Assembly: GCF_008634025.1 (NCBI RefSeq)
Contig: NZ_PDCM01000001.1
Location: 2,043,501 to 2,107,500 of the forward strand
DNA from: Streptomyces albofaciens JCM 4342
Lineage (GTDB): Bacteria; Actinomycetota; Actinomycetes; Streptomycetales; Streptomycetaceae
Direction: 5' to 3'
DNA: 64,000 bases
The notes under the pieces: model-generated
What the model was told of the DNA's origin: nothing
The model's database searches: none
What the model saw: the letters and a program-made list of their open reading frames with translations, nothing else
Translations under genes and position numbers: made by a program
Part shown: in pieces, positions 16,868-24,556 of the stretch
How the letters are laid out: every line of letters begins with the position of its first letter
How positions within the stretch are numbered: position 1 is the stretch's first letter

Positions 16868-17419
16868 ATGTCCTCCCCCCTCAGCCCCCTCCGTGACTAC
16901 GGCAGCGGCGTCGACGACCGCCATGCCGCGAGCCCGCATGCGTATGACATCGGTCTGCTGCTGTTGCGGCTCGCGGTCGGATTGATCATGGCCGCGCACG
17001 GTACGCAGAAGCTGTTCGGCTGGTTCGACGGGCCGGGGCTGGACGGGACCGGCCAGTTCTTCACGGCCAGCGGCTACCCGTCCGGTGACGCCATGGCCGT
17101 CGTCGCCGGTCTCAGCGAGACGCTGGGCGGCCTCGGGCTGGTGCTCGGGCTGCTGACGCCGCTGGCGGGTGCGGCGGTCGTCGGGACGATGGTGAACGCG
17201 CTGGGAGTGAAGTGGGGCGGCGGGTTCTTCGCGCCCGAGGGCGTCGAGTACGAGCTGCTGCTCACGGCGGGTGCGGCGGCGCTCGCGCTGACCGGCCCCG
17301 GCCGGTACGCGGTCGACCGGCTGCTTCCGGTCCTGCGCGCGCACCGGCTGGTGTACGGCGTGGCCGCCTTGGTGCTCGGGGTGGTTTTGGCGGTCGTGTT
17401 CCTGCTGCTGCGTAAGTGA
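16868..17419 (+). CDS. DoxX family membrane protein
   Basis: A 183-residue DoxX-family inner-membrane protein with four main hydrophobic segments. Family blocks are YDIGLLLLRLAVGLIMAAHGTQKLFGWF, TGQFFTASGYPSG, VAGLSETLGGLGLVLGLLTPLAGAAVVG and the YELLLTAGAAALALTGPGRYAVDRLL end, where Asp-Arg-Leu is typical. DoxX proteins are linked to redox stress and quinone-dependent oxidation. ATG at 16868 follows aggaaag. The palindrome upstream suggests repressor control. Confidence 0.9.
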   Translation: MSSPLSPLRDYGSGVDDRHAASPHAYDIGLLLLRLAVGLIMAAHGTQKLFGWFDGPGLDGTGQFFTASGYPSGDAMAVVAGLSETLGGLGLVLGLLTPLAGAAVVGTMVNALGVKWGGGFFAPEGVEYELLLTAGAAALALTGPGRYAVDRLLPVLRAHRLVYGVAALVLGVVLAVVFLLLRK

Positions 17420-17491
17420 GCGAAAGGGCAGGGCGGGCGGGTCGGACGCATCGGAAGATATCGGGACGAAGCGGGAAGGTGAGGGGTTGAC

Positions 17492-17992
17492 GTGGCGGTA
17501 CGGCGGTTGAACCACGCGGTGCTCTACGTGCGGGACGTGGGACGCGCGGTGGCCTTCTATACCGAGGCGCTCGGTTTCCGGGTGGACACGGAGATTCCGG
17601 GGCGGGCCGCGTTCCTCAGTGCAGAGGGAACGGCCAACGATCACGACCTCGGGCTGTTCGCGGTGGGGGCCGCGGCCCCCGGGCCCGAGCACGGCCGGGT
17701 GGGGCTCTACCACCTGGCCTGGGAGGTGGGCACGCTCGGGGAGCTGGCGGACGTGGCGGCGGGGCTGGCGGAGCGGGGCGCGCTGGTCGGCGCCACCGAT
17801 CACCTGGTGTCCAAGTCGGTGTACGCGAAGGATCCGGACGGCAACGAGTTCGAGGTGATGTGGCGCGTGCCGCGCGAGGACTGGCCGGGGCCGGACGAAC
17901 CGGACCGGCTCCGTCCGCTCGACCTCGAAGCGGAGCTGGCGCGCTGGGGGCGGGACCTGAAGACGGGGGCGGCGGCCGGTTCGGCTACCTGA
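17492..17992 (+). CDS. VOC-family protein (glyoxalase/extradiol dioxygenase fold)
   Basis: A 166-residue vicinal-oxygen-chelate protein. LNHAVLYVRDVGRAVAFYTEALGF opens the first beta-alpha-beta-beta-beta module and GLYHLAWEVGTLGELADV the second, which ends in KDPDGNEFEVMWRVPREDW. Candidate metal ligands are His in LNHA, His in YHLAWE and Glu in NEFEVMW, the arrangement of catechol 2,3-dioxygenase-like members. The substrate is unknown. GTG at 17492 with an upstream gagggg. It lies 72 bp after doxX and may be co-transcribed. Confidence 0.9.
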   Translation: MAVRRLNHAVLYVRDVGRAVAFYTEALGFRVDTEIPGRAAFLSAEGTANDHDLGLFAVGAAAPGPEHGRVGLYHLAWEVGTLGELADVAAGLAERGALVGATDHLVSKSVYAKDPDGNEFEVMWRVPREDWPGPDEPDRLRPLDLEAELARWGRDLKTGAAAGSAT

Positions 17993-18225
17993 GGGGCCGG
18001 TTCGGCTGGCTGAGGGGAGGGGCGTGCGTGGGTGTTCGCGGGGGCCAGGCGTTCGTGGGTGGCTTAGGCGTACGCGGGCCTGGGCTTCGCATACCCCGGG
18101 CCTTACGCAAACGCTCGTGGATGTGAGGGCCGTCGGGCACGCGGAGTGGTCGGTTGTTCGCGCAAGGGAAGGCCGTCCGCGTACCGCGCGTTCGTCGTCC
18201 TCTCCCCTCCCCTCCCCGCCCTCCC

Positions 18226-19428
18226 TCAGGCGGTCTCCCCGGCCTCCGCCCCTGTCGCCCGCGACGCCCGGGCCGACCAGCGCTTCTCCACGCCGGCCAA
18301 TCGCCAGTACGCCAAGGCCGCCGCCCAGACGACCACGAACAGGCCGACGATGATGAAGCCGACGTTGTCCAGGTCGATGGACGAGATCCAGTCGGTGACG
18401 CCGTCCTTCAGGTCCAGTTTGTCGTGCAGGACGGTGACCAGCTCGATGGTGCCGATGAAGAAGGCGACGGCGATCGACAGGCCGGTGATCGTGAGGTTGT
18501 AGTAGACCTTGCGTACCGGGTTCGAGAACGCCCACTGGTACGCGAAGTTCATGAACGTGCCGTCCAGGGTGTCGAACAGGCTCATGCCCGCCGCGAACAG
18601 CAGCGGCAGCACCAGGATCGCGTACCAGGGCAGGCCGGCCGCCGCGCCGCTGCCCGCCATCACCATCAGCGTCACCTCGGTCGCGGTGTCGAAGCCGAGG
18701 CCGAACAGCAGGCCGAGCGGGTACATCTGGCCGGGTCGGGTGATGGAGCGGGTGAAGCGGCCCAGCACGCGGTTCATGAAGCCGCGCGAGTCGAGGTGCT
18801 GCTCCAGCTCCGTCTCGTCGTACCGGCCCTCCCGCATCGCCCGGAACACCCGCCAGATGCCTGCCAGCGCGACGAGGTTGAGCGCGGCGATGAGGTACAG
18901 GAAGCCGCCGGAGACCGTGGTGCCCACGGTGCCGAGCACCTGGTGGGCGCGCGATTCGTCGTCCAGCAGGGTGCCCGCGAGCTGCGCGCCGCCGGCGACC
19001 AGCGCCGCCATGGCGACGACCACGCTGGAGTGGCCGAGCGCGAACCAGAAGCCCACGGAGACCGGCCGCTTGCCGTCGGCCATCAGTTTGCGGGTGGTGT
19101 TGTCGATGGCGGCGATGTGGTCGGCGTCGAAGGCGTGCCGCATGCCGAGGGTGTACGCGGTGAGGCCGAGGCCGACCCCGAAGACCTGTGAGCCCACCGC
19201 GTAGTGGTGCGGCACGACCAGCAGGAAGAGCACGCCGAAGGCGACGACGTGCAGTCCGGCGATGACCGCCATCAGCCCCGCGGTCCGCACGGTGTCCTGC
19301 CGCCGCCAGCGGAAATCGGGGAGGGGAGAGGCGGATCCGCCGGAGGAGGGCGCGGGCGAAGTGGGGGAAGAGGGAGAGGAGGGAGAGGAGGGAGAAGAGG
19401 AAGCAGGGGGGTTTGTGGACAGGGGCAT
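18226..19428 (-). CDS. NiCoT-family nickel/cobalt transporter, likely cobalt importer
   Basis: A 400-residue HoxN/NixA-type permease with about eight membrane segments. The signature HX4DH is present in MRHAFDADHIAAIDNTTRKL, with GFWFALGHSSVVV, LGFDTATEVTLMVMAG and LFAAGMSLFDTLDGTFMNFAY as the other family blocks. The N-terminus (about 35 residues) is a Ser/Pro-rich run. ATG at 19428 follows the riboswitch. Control by a cobalamin riboswitch argues that the physiological ion is cobalt for B12 synthesis rather than nickel. Confidence 0.94.
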   Translation of the reverse strand: MPLSTNPPASSSPSSPSSPSSPTSPAPSSGGSASPLPDFRWRRQDTVRTAGLMAVIAGLHVVAFGVLFLLVVPHHYAVGSQVFGVGLGLTAYTLGMRHAFDADHIAAIDNTTRKLMADGKRPVSVGFWFALGHSSVVVAMAALVAGGAQLAGTLLDDESRAHQVLGTVGTTVSGGFLYLIAALNLVALAGIWRVFRAMREGRYDETELEQHLDSRGFMNRVLGRFTRSITRPGQMYPLGLLFGLGFDTATEVTLMVMAGSGAAAGLPWYAILVLPLLFAAGMSLFDTLDGTFMNFAYQWAFSNPVRKVYYNLTITGLSIAVAFFIGTIELVTVLHDKLDLKDGVTDWISSIDLDNVGFIIVGLFVVVWAAALAYWRLAGVEKRWSARASRATGAEAGETA

Positions 19429-19467
19429 CCGGTGGTCACGCTCCAGCACCTCGTGGATCAGTTCGTG

Positions 19468-19662
19468 AGATGCCGTGGCCGGTCTCCTGGCTGACGGGTG
19501 TACGCGCCCGCCCCGGCCTTCCCGGCCGCGGGCTGCGGCCAGTGGCTCCGTACGGCGAAGGACGCGTACGGACAGGGGCGGGAACTTCCCGATCACAGTG
19601 GCGAGGGCCGCTCCGGCCTGGACCTGTAGGTCGTCACCGGTCTTCCCGAACACCACGGCCCG
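19468..19662 (-). promoter_or_regulatory. Cobalamin (B12) riboswitch
   Basis: On the minus strand, upstream of the NiCoT gene, the conserved parts occur in order: gggaagaccggtgacgacc (about 19629-19648), a gcggccctcgccactgtga core (about 19593-19611), a second gccactgg stretch, and the B12 box cagccaggagaccggccac (about 19475-19494). This order and spacing match the cobalamin riboswitch class as found in actinobacteria. The B12 box ends about 45 bases before the ATG, so B12 binding probably blocks translation or elongation. Confidence 0.93.
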
Positions 19663-19816
19663 GACACTCTAACTCCGTCGATGCCGAGGGCCGTCGCCCC
19701 GGCCATCGGACCTGGGCCTCGGGAACCCGGGGCGCCGGTCGCTCGACTACCTGATCCGGGCCCGCGCAGGCGGGCCGTCGGGCAGTCGAGAGGCGAGAGG
19801 CAGGGAGAGCGGGCAT

Positions 19817-21112
19817 ATGCGTCCTCGCGTGGATGAGGTGGGGCCGGTGTCGGGGCCGAAGGGGTCGACGGGTCGGACAGGGCAGACGGTGCGAAAGGGG
19901 CGGACGGGGAGAGCGGGGCGGACGGGGCGGGCGGTGACGGCGGCGGTGACGGTGCTGGCGGTGGCCGCGCTGGCCTCGGGGTGCGGCGGTGCCGACGGGC
20001 AGGATGCCGGGGCCGTGGGCAGCCGGAACGGCTCGGCGGGTGGCTTTCCGGTCACCGTCACCGATTGCGACGGGCGGAAGACGACTTTCTCCACCGCGCC
20101 ACGGAAAATCGTCACCAGCAATGCGGCGAGTCTGGAGATGCTGCTTCGGCTGGGTGTGGAGGACCGGGTCGTCGGCACCGGATTTCCGCCGGGCAAGGGC
20201 ACGTTGCCGGGTGAACTCGACGCTCGGGCGCAGCAGGTGCCGGTCCTGGGGAAAACGGTGATTCCGAAGGAGAAGCTGCTCGGTTCCGGGGCCGATCTGT
20301 ACATCGACACGTTCGCTTCGATGGGCAACATGGGCGGGGCGGCGACCGGCCCGACCGAGGCGGAATTCGCCGCGGCGGGCATCAAGCACGTCTATCTGGC
20401 CTCGACGGCGTGCGCGCCGCGCAAGAAGGTGCCGCAGCGGGACCTGTCCGCGGTGGAGGGCGATATCCGGCGCCTCGGGCAGGTCACGGGTACGTCGCCA
20501 CGGGCATTGCAGCTGGTGGCGGAGATGGAGAAGAAGGTCGCCGAGGTGCGTAAGGCCATCGCGGACGTCCCGGTGGAGAAACGCCCGTCGTACTTCTTCT
20601 TCGATTTCGACGCGGGAACGAAGCAGCCCGTCGCCGTCTGCAACCGGCAGGTGGCGAACGCGGTGCTGACCGAGGCCGGGGCGCGGAACATCTTCGCGGA
20701 CTGCGCGGGTGATTTCCGGCCGGTCTCGTGGGAGGACGTGGTCGACAAGGACCCGGACTGGATCCAGCTCGGCGTACGGAACCGGGGCAGTGCCGCGGCC
20801 AATGAGAAGGCATTCGCCGAAGCCGAACAATTCCTGAGGACATTCCCGGCCACGGCGGGCCTGCGCGCGGTGAAGGAAGGCAAGTTCCTGCGCATCGGCT
20901 CGGAGCGGACGACCATCGCGGGGGTCGGCAATGCCGATACGGTACGGCGGATCGCGGCGACGCTGTATACGGACCGGCTGGGCCGCCTGGACGGTTCGGT
21001 CTCGGGTGGCTCAGCCTTGGGCGGTTCGGCCTCGGGTGGTTCGGCATCGGACGGTTCGGTCTCGGGTGGCTCGGTCTCGGGCGGGGCGGCTGCGGGTGGG
21101 GTGGGCCGCTGA
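19817..21112 (+). CDS. ABC transporter substrate-binding lipoprotein (FecB/BtuF class)
   Basis: A 431-residue class III solute-binding protein. A lipobox (LAVAALASGCGG, Cys at about residue 55) follows a long basic N-terminus. The mature part shows FPVTVTDCDGRKTTF, PRKIVTSNAASLEMLLRLGVEDRVVG, WEDVVDKDPDWIQLGV and LRAVKEGKFLRI, the layout of siderophore, haem or corrinoid binders. Four internal cysteines could form two disulfides. The C-terminal 40 residues are a Ser/Gly tail of five-residue repeats (GSVSG, GSASG). It overlaps the permease gene by 1 bp. The ligand is unknown; the neighbouring isonitrile genes suggest a metal chelate (inference). Confidence 0.9.
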   Translation: MRPRVDEVGPVSGPKGSTGRTGQTVRKGRTGRAGRTGRAVTAAVTVLAVAALASGCGGADGQDAGAVGSRNGSAGGFPVTVTDCDGRKTTFSTAPRKIVTSNAASLEMLLRLGVEDRVVGTGFPPGKGTLPGELDARAQQVPVLGKTVIPKEKLLGSGADLYIDTFASMGNMGGAATGPTEAEFAAAGIKHVYLASTACAPRKKVPQRDLSAVEGDIRRLGQVTGTSPRALQLVAEMEKKVAEVRKAIADVPVEKRPSYFFFDFDAGTKQPVAVCNRQVANAVLTEAGARNIFADCAGDFRPVSWEDVVDKDPDWIQLGVRNRGSAAANEKAFAEAEQFLRTFPATAGLRAVKEGKFLRIGSERTTIAGVGNADTVRRIAATLYTDRLGRLDGSVSGGSALGGSASGGSASDGSVSGGSVSGGAAAGGVGR

Positions 21113-22329
21113 TGCGGCGGGCCGCCCGTACGTCCCGGGGCTCCGCTCGTACGTCCCCAGGCCCTGCCCGTACGTCTCCGAATCCCGCCCGTACGTCTCC
21201 GAATCCCGCCCCTACGTCTCCAGGCCCCGCCCGTACCTCCCCGAGCCCCGCTCAGACGCTCTGGATCGCCGTCGGGCTTCTCCTCGCCCTGCTCGTCGCG
21301 CTGACCGCCGCCGTCTCGCTCGGTGCTACCGATATCGCCCCGGGTGAGGTGTGGTCGGTGGTGTTGCGGCGGCTGGGCGGGGAGCCGCCGCGGCCCGGTA
21401 CGGACGATTTGATCGTCTGGCAGCTGCGGGTTCCCAGGGCGCTGCTCGCCGCGTTGGTCGGCGCGGGGCTCGGGCTCGTCGGTACGACCACCCAGGCGCT
21501 GGTGCGCAACCCGCTCGCCGACCCGTACCTGCTGGGCATCTCCAACGGCGCGTCGCTCGGCGCGGTGGCCGCGATCGTGCTGGGCGCGGGAGCGGTGGCC
21601 GGAGCGGACGAAGTGTTCGGGTCGGGGGGAGTGTTCGGGTCGGGGGGAGTGCTCGGGGTGGGCGGGGGCCTGGGGCTGTCGCTGGCCGCCTTCGCCGGGG
21701 CGCTCGCCGCGTTCGCGCTGGTCTGGACGCTGGCCCGGCGCGGTGGCGGCTTCGCGCCGCTGCGGCTGGTGCTCGCGGGTGTCGGCATCGGCCAGTTCCT
21801 GGCCGGGTTCACCAGCTATCTGGTTCTCCAGGCCGGGGACGAACAGCAGACGCGTGGCGTGCTGTTCTGGCTGATGGGCAGCCTCGGCGGCGCCACGTGG
21901 GGCACGCTCGTCCTGCCGGTGCTCGCCGTGCCCGCCGGGCTGCTGGTCCTCCAGGCACGTGCCCGCGCGCTCAACGCGCTGACCATGGGGGACGAGACGG
22001 CGGCGAGTGTGGGCGTGGACGTCGTCCGGCTGCGTCGGCTGCTGTTCGTGGTGACCAGCCTGCTGACCGGCGTATTGGTCGCGGTGTCCGGAGCTGTCGC
22101 CTTCGTGGGGCTGATGGTGCCGCATCTGTGCCGGCTGATCGTCGGTGGCGACCACCGTCGGCTGCTGCCGCTGGCCGCGCTCACCGGGGCGCTGCTGCTG
22201 GTCGTGGTGGACATCGTGTGCCGTACCGCCATGGACGGCCAGGAGTTGCCGGTGGGCGTGGTGACGGCGTTGATCGGTGCGCCGGTGCTGCTCTACGTGC
22301 TGGACCGGCGGTTGGGAGCGGGGGCATGA
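21112..22329 (+). CDS. FecCD-family ABC transporter permease
   Basis: A 405-residue permease of the iron-siderophore/B12 class. The first ~45 residues are unusual: repeated seven-residue units (ARTSPNP, ARTSPGP) before the first membrane helix. Then come the family blocks LRVPRALLAALVGAGLGLVG, QALVRNPLADPYLLGISNGASLGA, GGFAPLRLVLAGVGIG, FWLMGSLGGATWGTL, AVAFVGLMVPHLCRLIVGGDHRRLLPLAA and ELPVGVVTALIGAPVLLYVL. The ATG overlaps the binding-protein stop, and the ATP-binding gene overlaps its own stop (ATGA), so the three form one operon. Confidence 0.94.
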   Translation: MRRAARTSRGSARTSPGPARTSPNPARTSPNPAPTSPGPARTSPSPAQTLWIAVGLLLALLVALTAAVSLGATDIAPGEVWSVVLRRLGGEPPRPGTDDLIVWQLRVPRALLAALVGAGLGLVGTTTQALVRNPLADPYLLGISNGASLGAVAAIVLGAGAVAGADEVFGSGGVFGSGGVLGVGGGLGLSLAAFAGALAAFALVWTLARRGGGFAPLRLVLAGVGIGQFLAGFTSYLVLQAGDEQQTRGVLFWLMGSLGGATWGTLVLPVLAVPAGLLVLQARARALNALTMGDETAASVGVDVVRLRRLLFVVTSLLTGVLVAVSGAVAFVGLMVPHLCRLIVGGDHRRLLPLAALTGALLLVVVDIVCRTAMDGQELPVGVVTALIGAPVLLYVLDRRLGAGA

Positions 22330-23312
22330 GCCGGAAGTTCGGAACGGACGCGGATGTGGTTGCGGTTGCGGATGCGGTTACGGGTACGGACGTGGTGACG
22401 GGCACGGATGTTGTTACGGGTACGGAGGTGGTTACGGATACGCACGTGGATATGGATGCGGACGTGGATATGGATATGGACGCGGATGCCCGTACCGACG
22501 GTCAACACCCCCGCCCCACCCCCGGACTCCGCATCGACATCGAGGACCTGCGCGTCTCCTACGCCGGCCGCTGTGTCGTGGCCGGTGTGCGTCTGATGGC
22601 CGCGCCGGGGGAGATCGCGGGCGTGGTCGGGCCGAACGGGAGCGGCAAGTCCACGGTGCTGCGAACCGTCTACCGGCATCTGCGGCCGGAGGCGGGACGG
22701 GTGCTGCTGGCCGGGGAGGACATCCGGTCGATGCCGCCGACGCGTACCGCCCGGCACATCGCCGCCCTGCCCCAGGAGCGGGGCGGCGACTTCGAGCTCA
22801 CCGTTCACGAGGTGGTGGCGATGGGCCGCACCCCGTACAAGCGGGCGTTCGCGGGTGATGACCGTGCCGACCGGGAGACGGTGGCCCGTGCCCTGGCCGA
22901 GGTGGGACTGGCCGGGCACGGCGGGCGGCGGTTCTCGGCGCTGTCCGGCGGGGAGCGGCAGCGGGCGCTGCTGGCCCGCGCCTTCGCACAGGACCCGGAC
23001 GTGCTCGTACTGGACGAGCCGACGAACCACCTGGACGTACGGCACCAGGTCGAGCTGCTGACCCTGCTGCGTGGCCGGGCCTGCACGACGCTCGTCTCGC
23101 TGCACGACCTGAACGCGGCGGCGTCGGTCTGCGACCGGCTGCATGTGCTGTCCGAGGGGGCGGTGGTGGCGTCCGGCGCGCCACGCGACGTGCTCACGCC
23201 GGAGCTGCTGGCCGAGGTGTTCGGGGTGCGGGCGACGGTGGTCGACCATCCGCTGACCGGGGACCCGCTGATCGCCGTCGATCAGCGGCGGATCGCCGAG
23301 GCCGTGACCTGA
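22326..23312 (+). CDS. ABC transporter ATP-binding protein (FecE/BtuD class)
   Basis: A 328-residue ATPase. Walker A is VVGPNGSGKST, the signature LSGGERQRALLARAFAQ, Walker B VLVLDEPTNHLD and the switch His lies in TTLVSLHDL. The ~65 residues before the domain are an odd Asp/Val/Thr/Met-rich run of six-residue repeats (VTGTDV) ending in DMDADVDMDMDADA, absent from ordinary FecE proteins. The 3' end overlaps the convergent isonitrile synthase gene by 31 bp. Confidence 0.94.
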   Translation: MSRKFGTDADVVAVADAVTGTDVVTGTDVVTGTEVVTDTHVDMDADVDMDMDADARTDGQHPRPTPGLRIDIEDLRVSYAGRCVVAGVRLMAAPGEIAGVVGPNGSGKSTVLRTVYRHLRPEAGRVLLAGEDIRSMPPTRTARHIAALPQERGGDFELTVHEVVAMGRTPYKRAFAGDDRADRETVARALAEVGLAGHGGRRFSALSGGERQRALLARAFAQDPDVLVLDEPTNHLDVRHQVELLTLLRGRACTTLVSLHDLNAAASVCDRLHVLSEGAVVASGAPRDVLTPELLAEVFGVRATVVDHPLTGDPLIAVDQRRIAEAVT

Positions 23313-24556
23313 GCCACCGTCCGGCCCGGCCCGGGGGCCGACGCCGACGCCGACGCTGGCACCGGCACCGGCACCGGCACCGGCCGCCCGGCCTCCTCCA
23401 CGTAGTGGCTCGGGCGGCCGTCCCGGTGGACGAGGCGCCCGAGCCGCGCCGCGTCCGCCGCGCGCAGCAGCCGTACGCCGCCGTCGGCCTGCCGCAGTAC
23501 GCACGCGTGCCAGGGCGTCATCCAGGCGTCGGGTGCGTCGAGCAGCCGGATGCCGAACTTGGCCGCGCCGCGCGGCTGCGGGTGGATGGACAGCCGTACC
23601 GCGTCGGGGTGGTGCTCGGCGATCAGCGCGCCCCAGGCGCGGCTGCGCCGGATGACTCCGTAGGCACGGCTGCGGCAGGCGCGTTGCAGCGCGGAGCGGG
23701 TGCCCTCGAAACCGGTGGTGTCCTCGAACAGGAAACGGGTGATGCCCCGGTACAGGCGCAGCGTTTCGCCGCCGTGGGCCGCCGTGTCCTTCGTTTCGGC
23801 GCGCAGGGCTTCCAGGGAGGGGGCGTACCGGCGGAGTACGTGCTCGCGTTTGGCGTCGCAGGGCAGGTCCCCGTAGACGTCGCGGAGGTCGAAGGTGCTC
23901 AGGTGGCTCGGGCGGGACGGCCCGGCCGTACGGATCATGGCGCGCAGCGCGTCGTTGTACGCGTCGACGTGCGGGTCCGGAACGCCGATCAGGTCGCTGA
24001 AGATGTGCCCGTCGGAGCAGATGACGAGCCGTGCGCCGGGCGCGTACCGCCGGCCGATCCGGGCGCAGAGCCCGTCGAGGAAGCGCAGGGCGAGGCGTTC
24101 GCCCTCGTCGGGGAGGCGGCCGATGACCTTGGCGGGGTTGGGGGACTTGCAGGGGAAGCCGGGGAGGGTGAGCACGATGGGGCGACGCGCGGCCACCAGG
24201 TTCCGCAACTGCTGTAGTTGGTACGGGAAGTGGGTGGGGGTGATGTCGTGCGGCGGGGCCGTCGCCTCCAGCGTGCGGCGGTGGGGGAGGAGGATGGCGA
24301 GGATGTCGGCCGCCGTGGTTGCTGCCGGCTCGGTCGTCGCTGTGGTGGCGGTCGTGGCGGCCGGTGGGATGGGGGCTATGGCGGGCGGTGGGTTGAGGGG
24401 CACGGCGGCCGGCGCGTTGGGGGACATGGCGGCCGGTGCGTTGGGGGACATGGCGGCCGGTGGGTTGAGGGGCACGGCGGCCGGTGCGTTGAGGGCCGTG
24501 GAGACCGATGCGTTGAGGGGCATGGTGGCCGGTGCGCAGGAGGTCGGGTGTCTCAT
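23282..24556 (-). CDS. Isonitrile synthase (PvcA/DIT1 family)
   Basis: A 424-residue protein whose residues from about 75 on match the L-tyrosine/L-tryptophan isonitrile synthase family. Visible blocks are TLPGFPCKSPNPAKVIGRLPDEGERLAL (quoted here in two parts: TLPGFPCKSPNPAK and VIGRLPDEGERLAL), VICSDGHIFSDLIGVPD, RLYRGITRFLFEDT and RLSIHPQPRGAAKFGIRLL. Family members convert an amino acid amine to an isonitrile using ribulose-5-phosphate carbon. The N-terminal ~70 residues are a low-complexity run of eight-residue NAPAAMSP-like repeats. ATG at 24556 overlaps the P450 stop (ATGA) with a ggagagg ribosome site, so the two are coupled. Confidence 0.9.
   Translation of the reverse strand: MRHPTSCAPATMPLNASVSTALNAPAAVPLNPPAAMSPNAPAAMSPNAPAAVPLNPPPAIAPIPPAATTATTATTEPAATTAADILAILLPHRRTLEATAPPHDITPTHFPYQLQQLRNLVAARRPIVLTLPGFPCKSPNPAKVIGRLPDEGERLALRFLDGLCARIGRRYAPGARLVICSDGHIFSDLIGVPDPHVDAYNDALRAMIRTAGPSRPSHLSTFDLRDVYGDLPCDAKREHVLRRYAPSLEALRAETKDTAAHGGETLRLYRGITRFLFEDTTGFEGTRSALQRACRSRAYGVIRRSRAWGALIAEHHPDAVRLSIHPQPRGAAKFGIRLLDAPDAWMTPWHACVLRQADGGVRLLRAADAARLGRLVHRDGRPSHYVEEAGRPVPVPVPVPASASASAPGPGRTVAQVTASAIRR

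Noticed and set aside
19817..23312. The ABC importer called as the BtuFCD vitamin B12 system
   Set aside because: It is in the right class, but no B12 riboswitch lies on its strand and FecBCD and BtuFCD cannot be separated by sequence reading; left unassigned.
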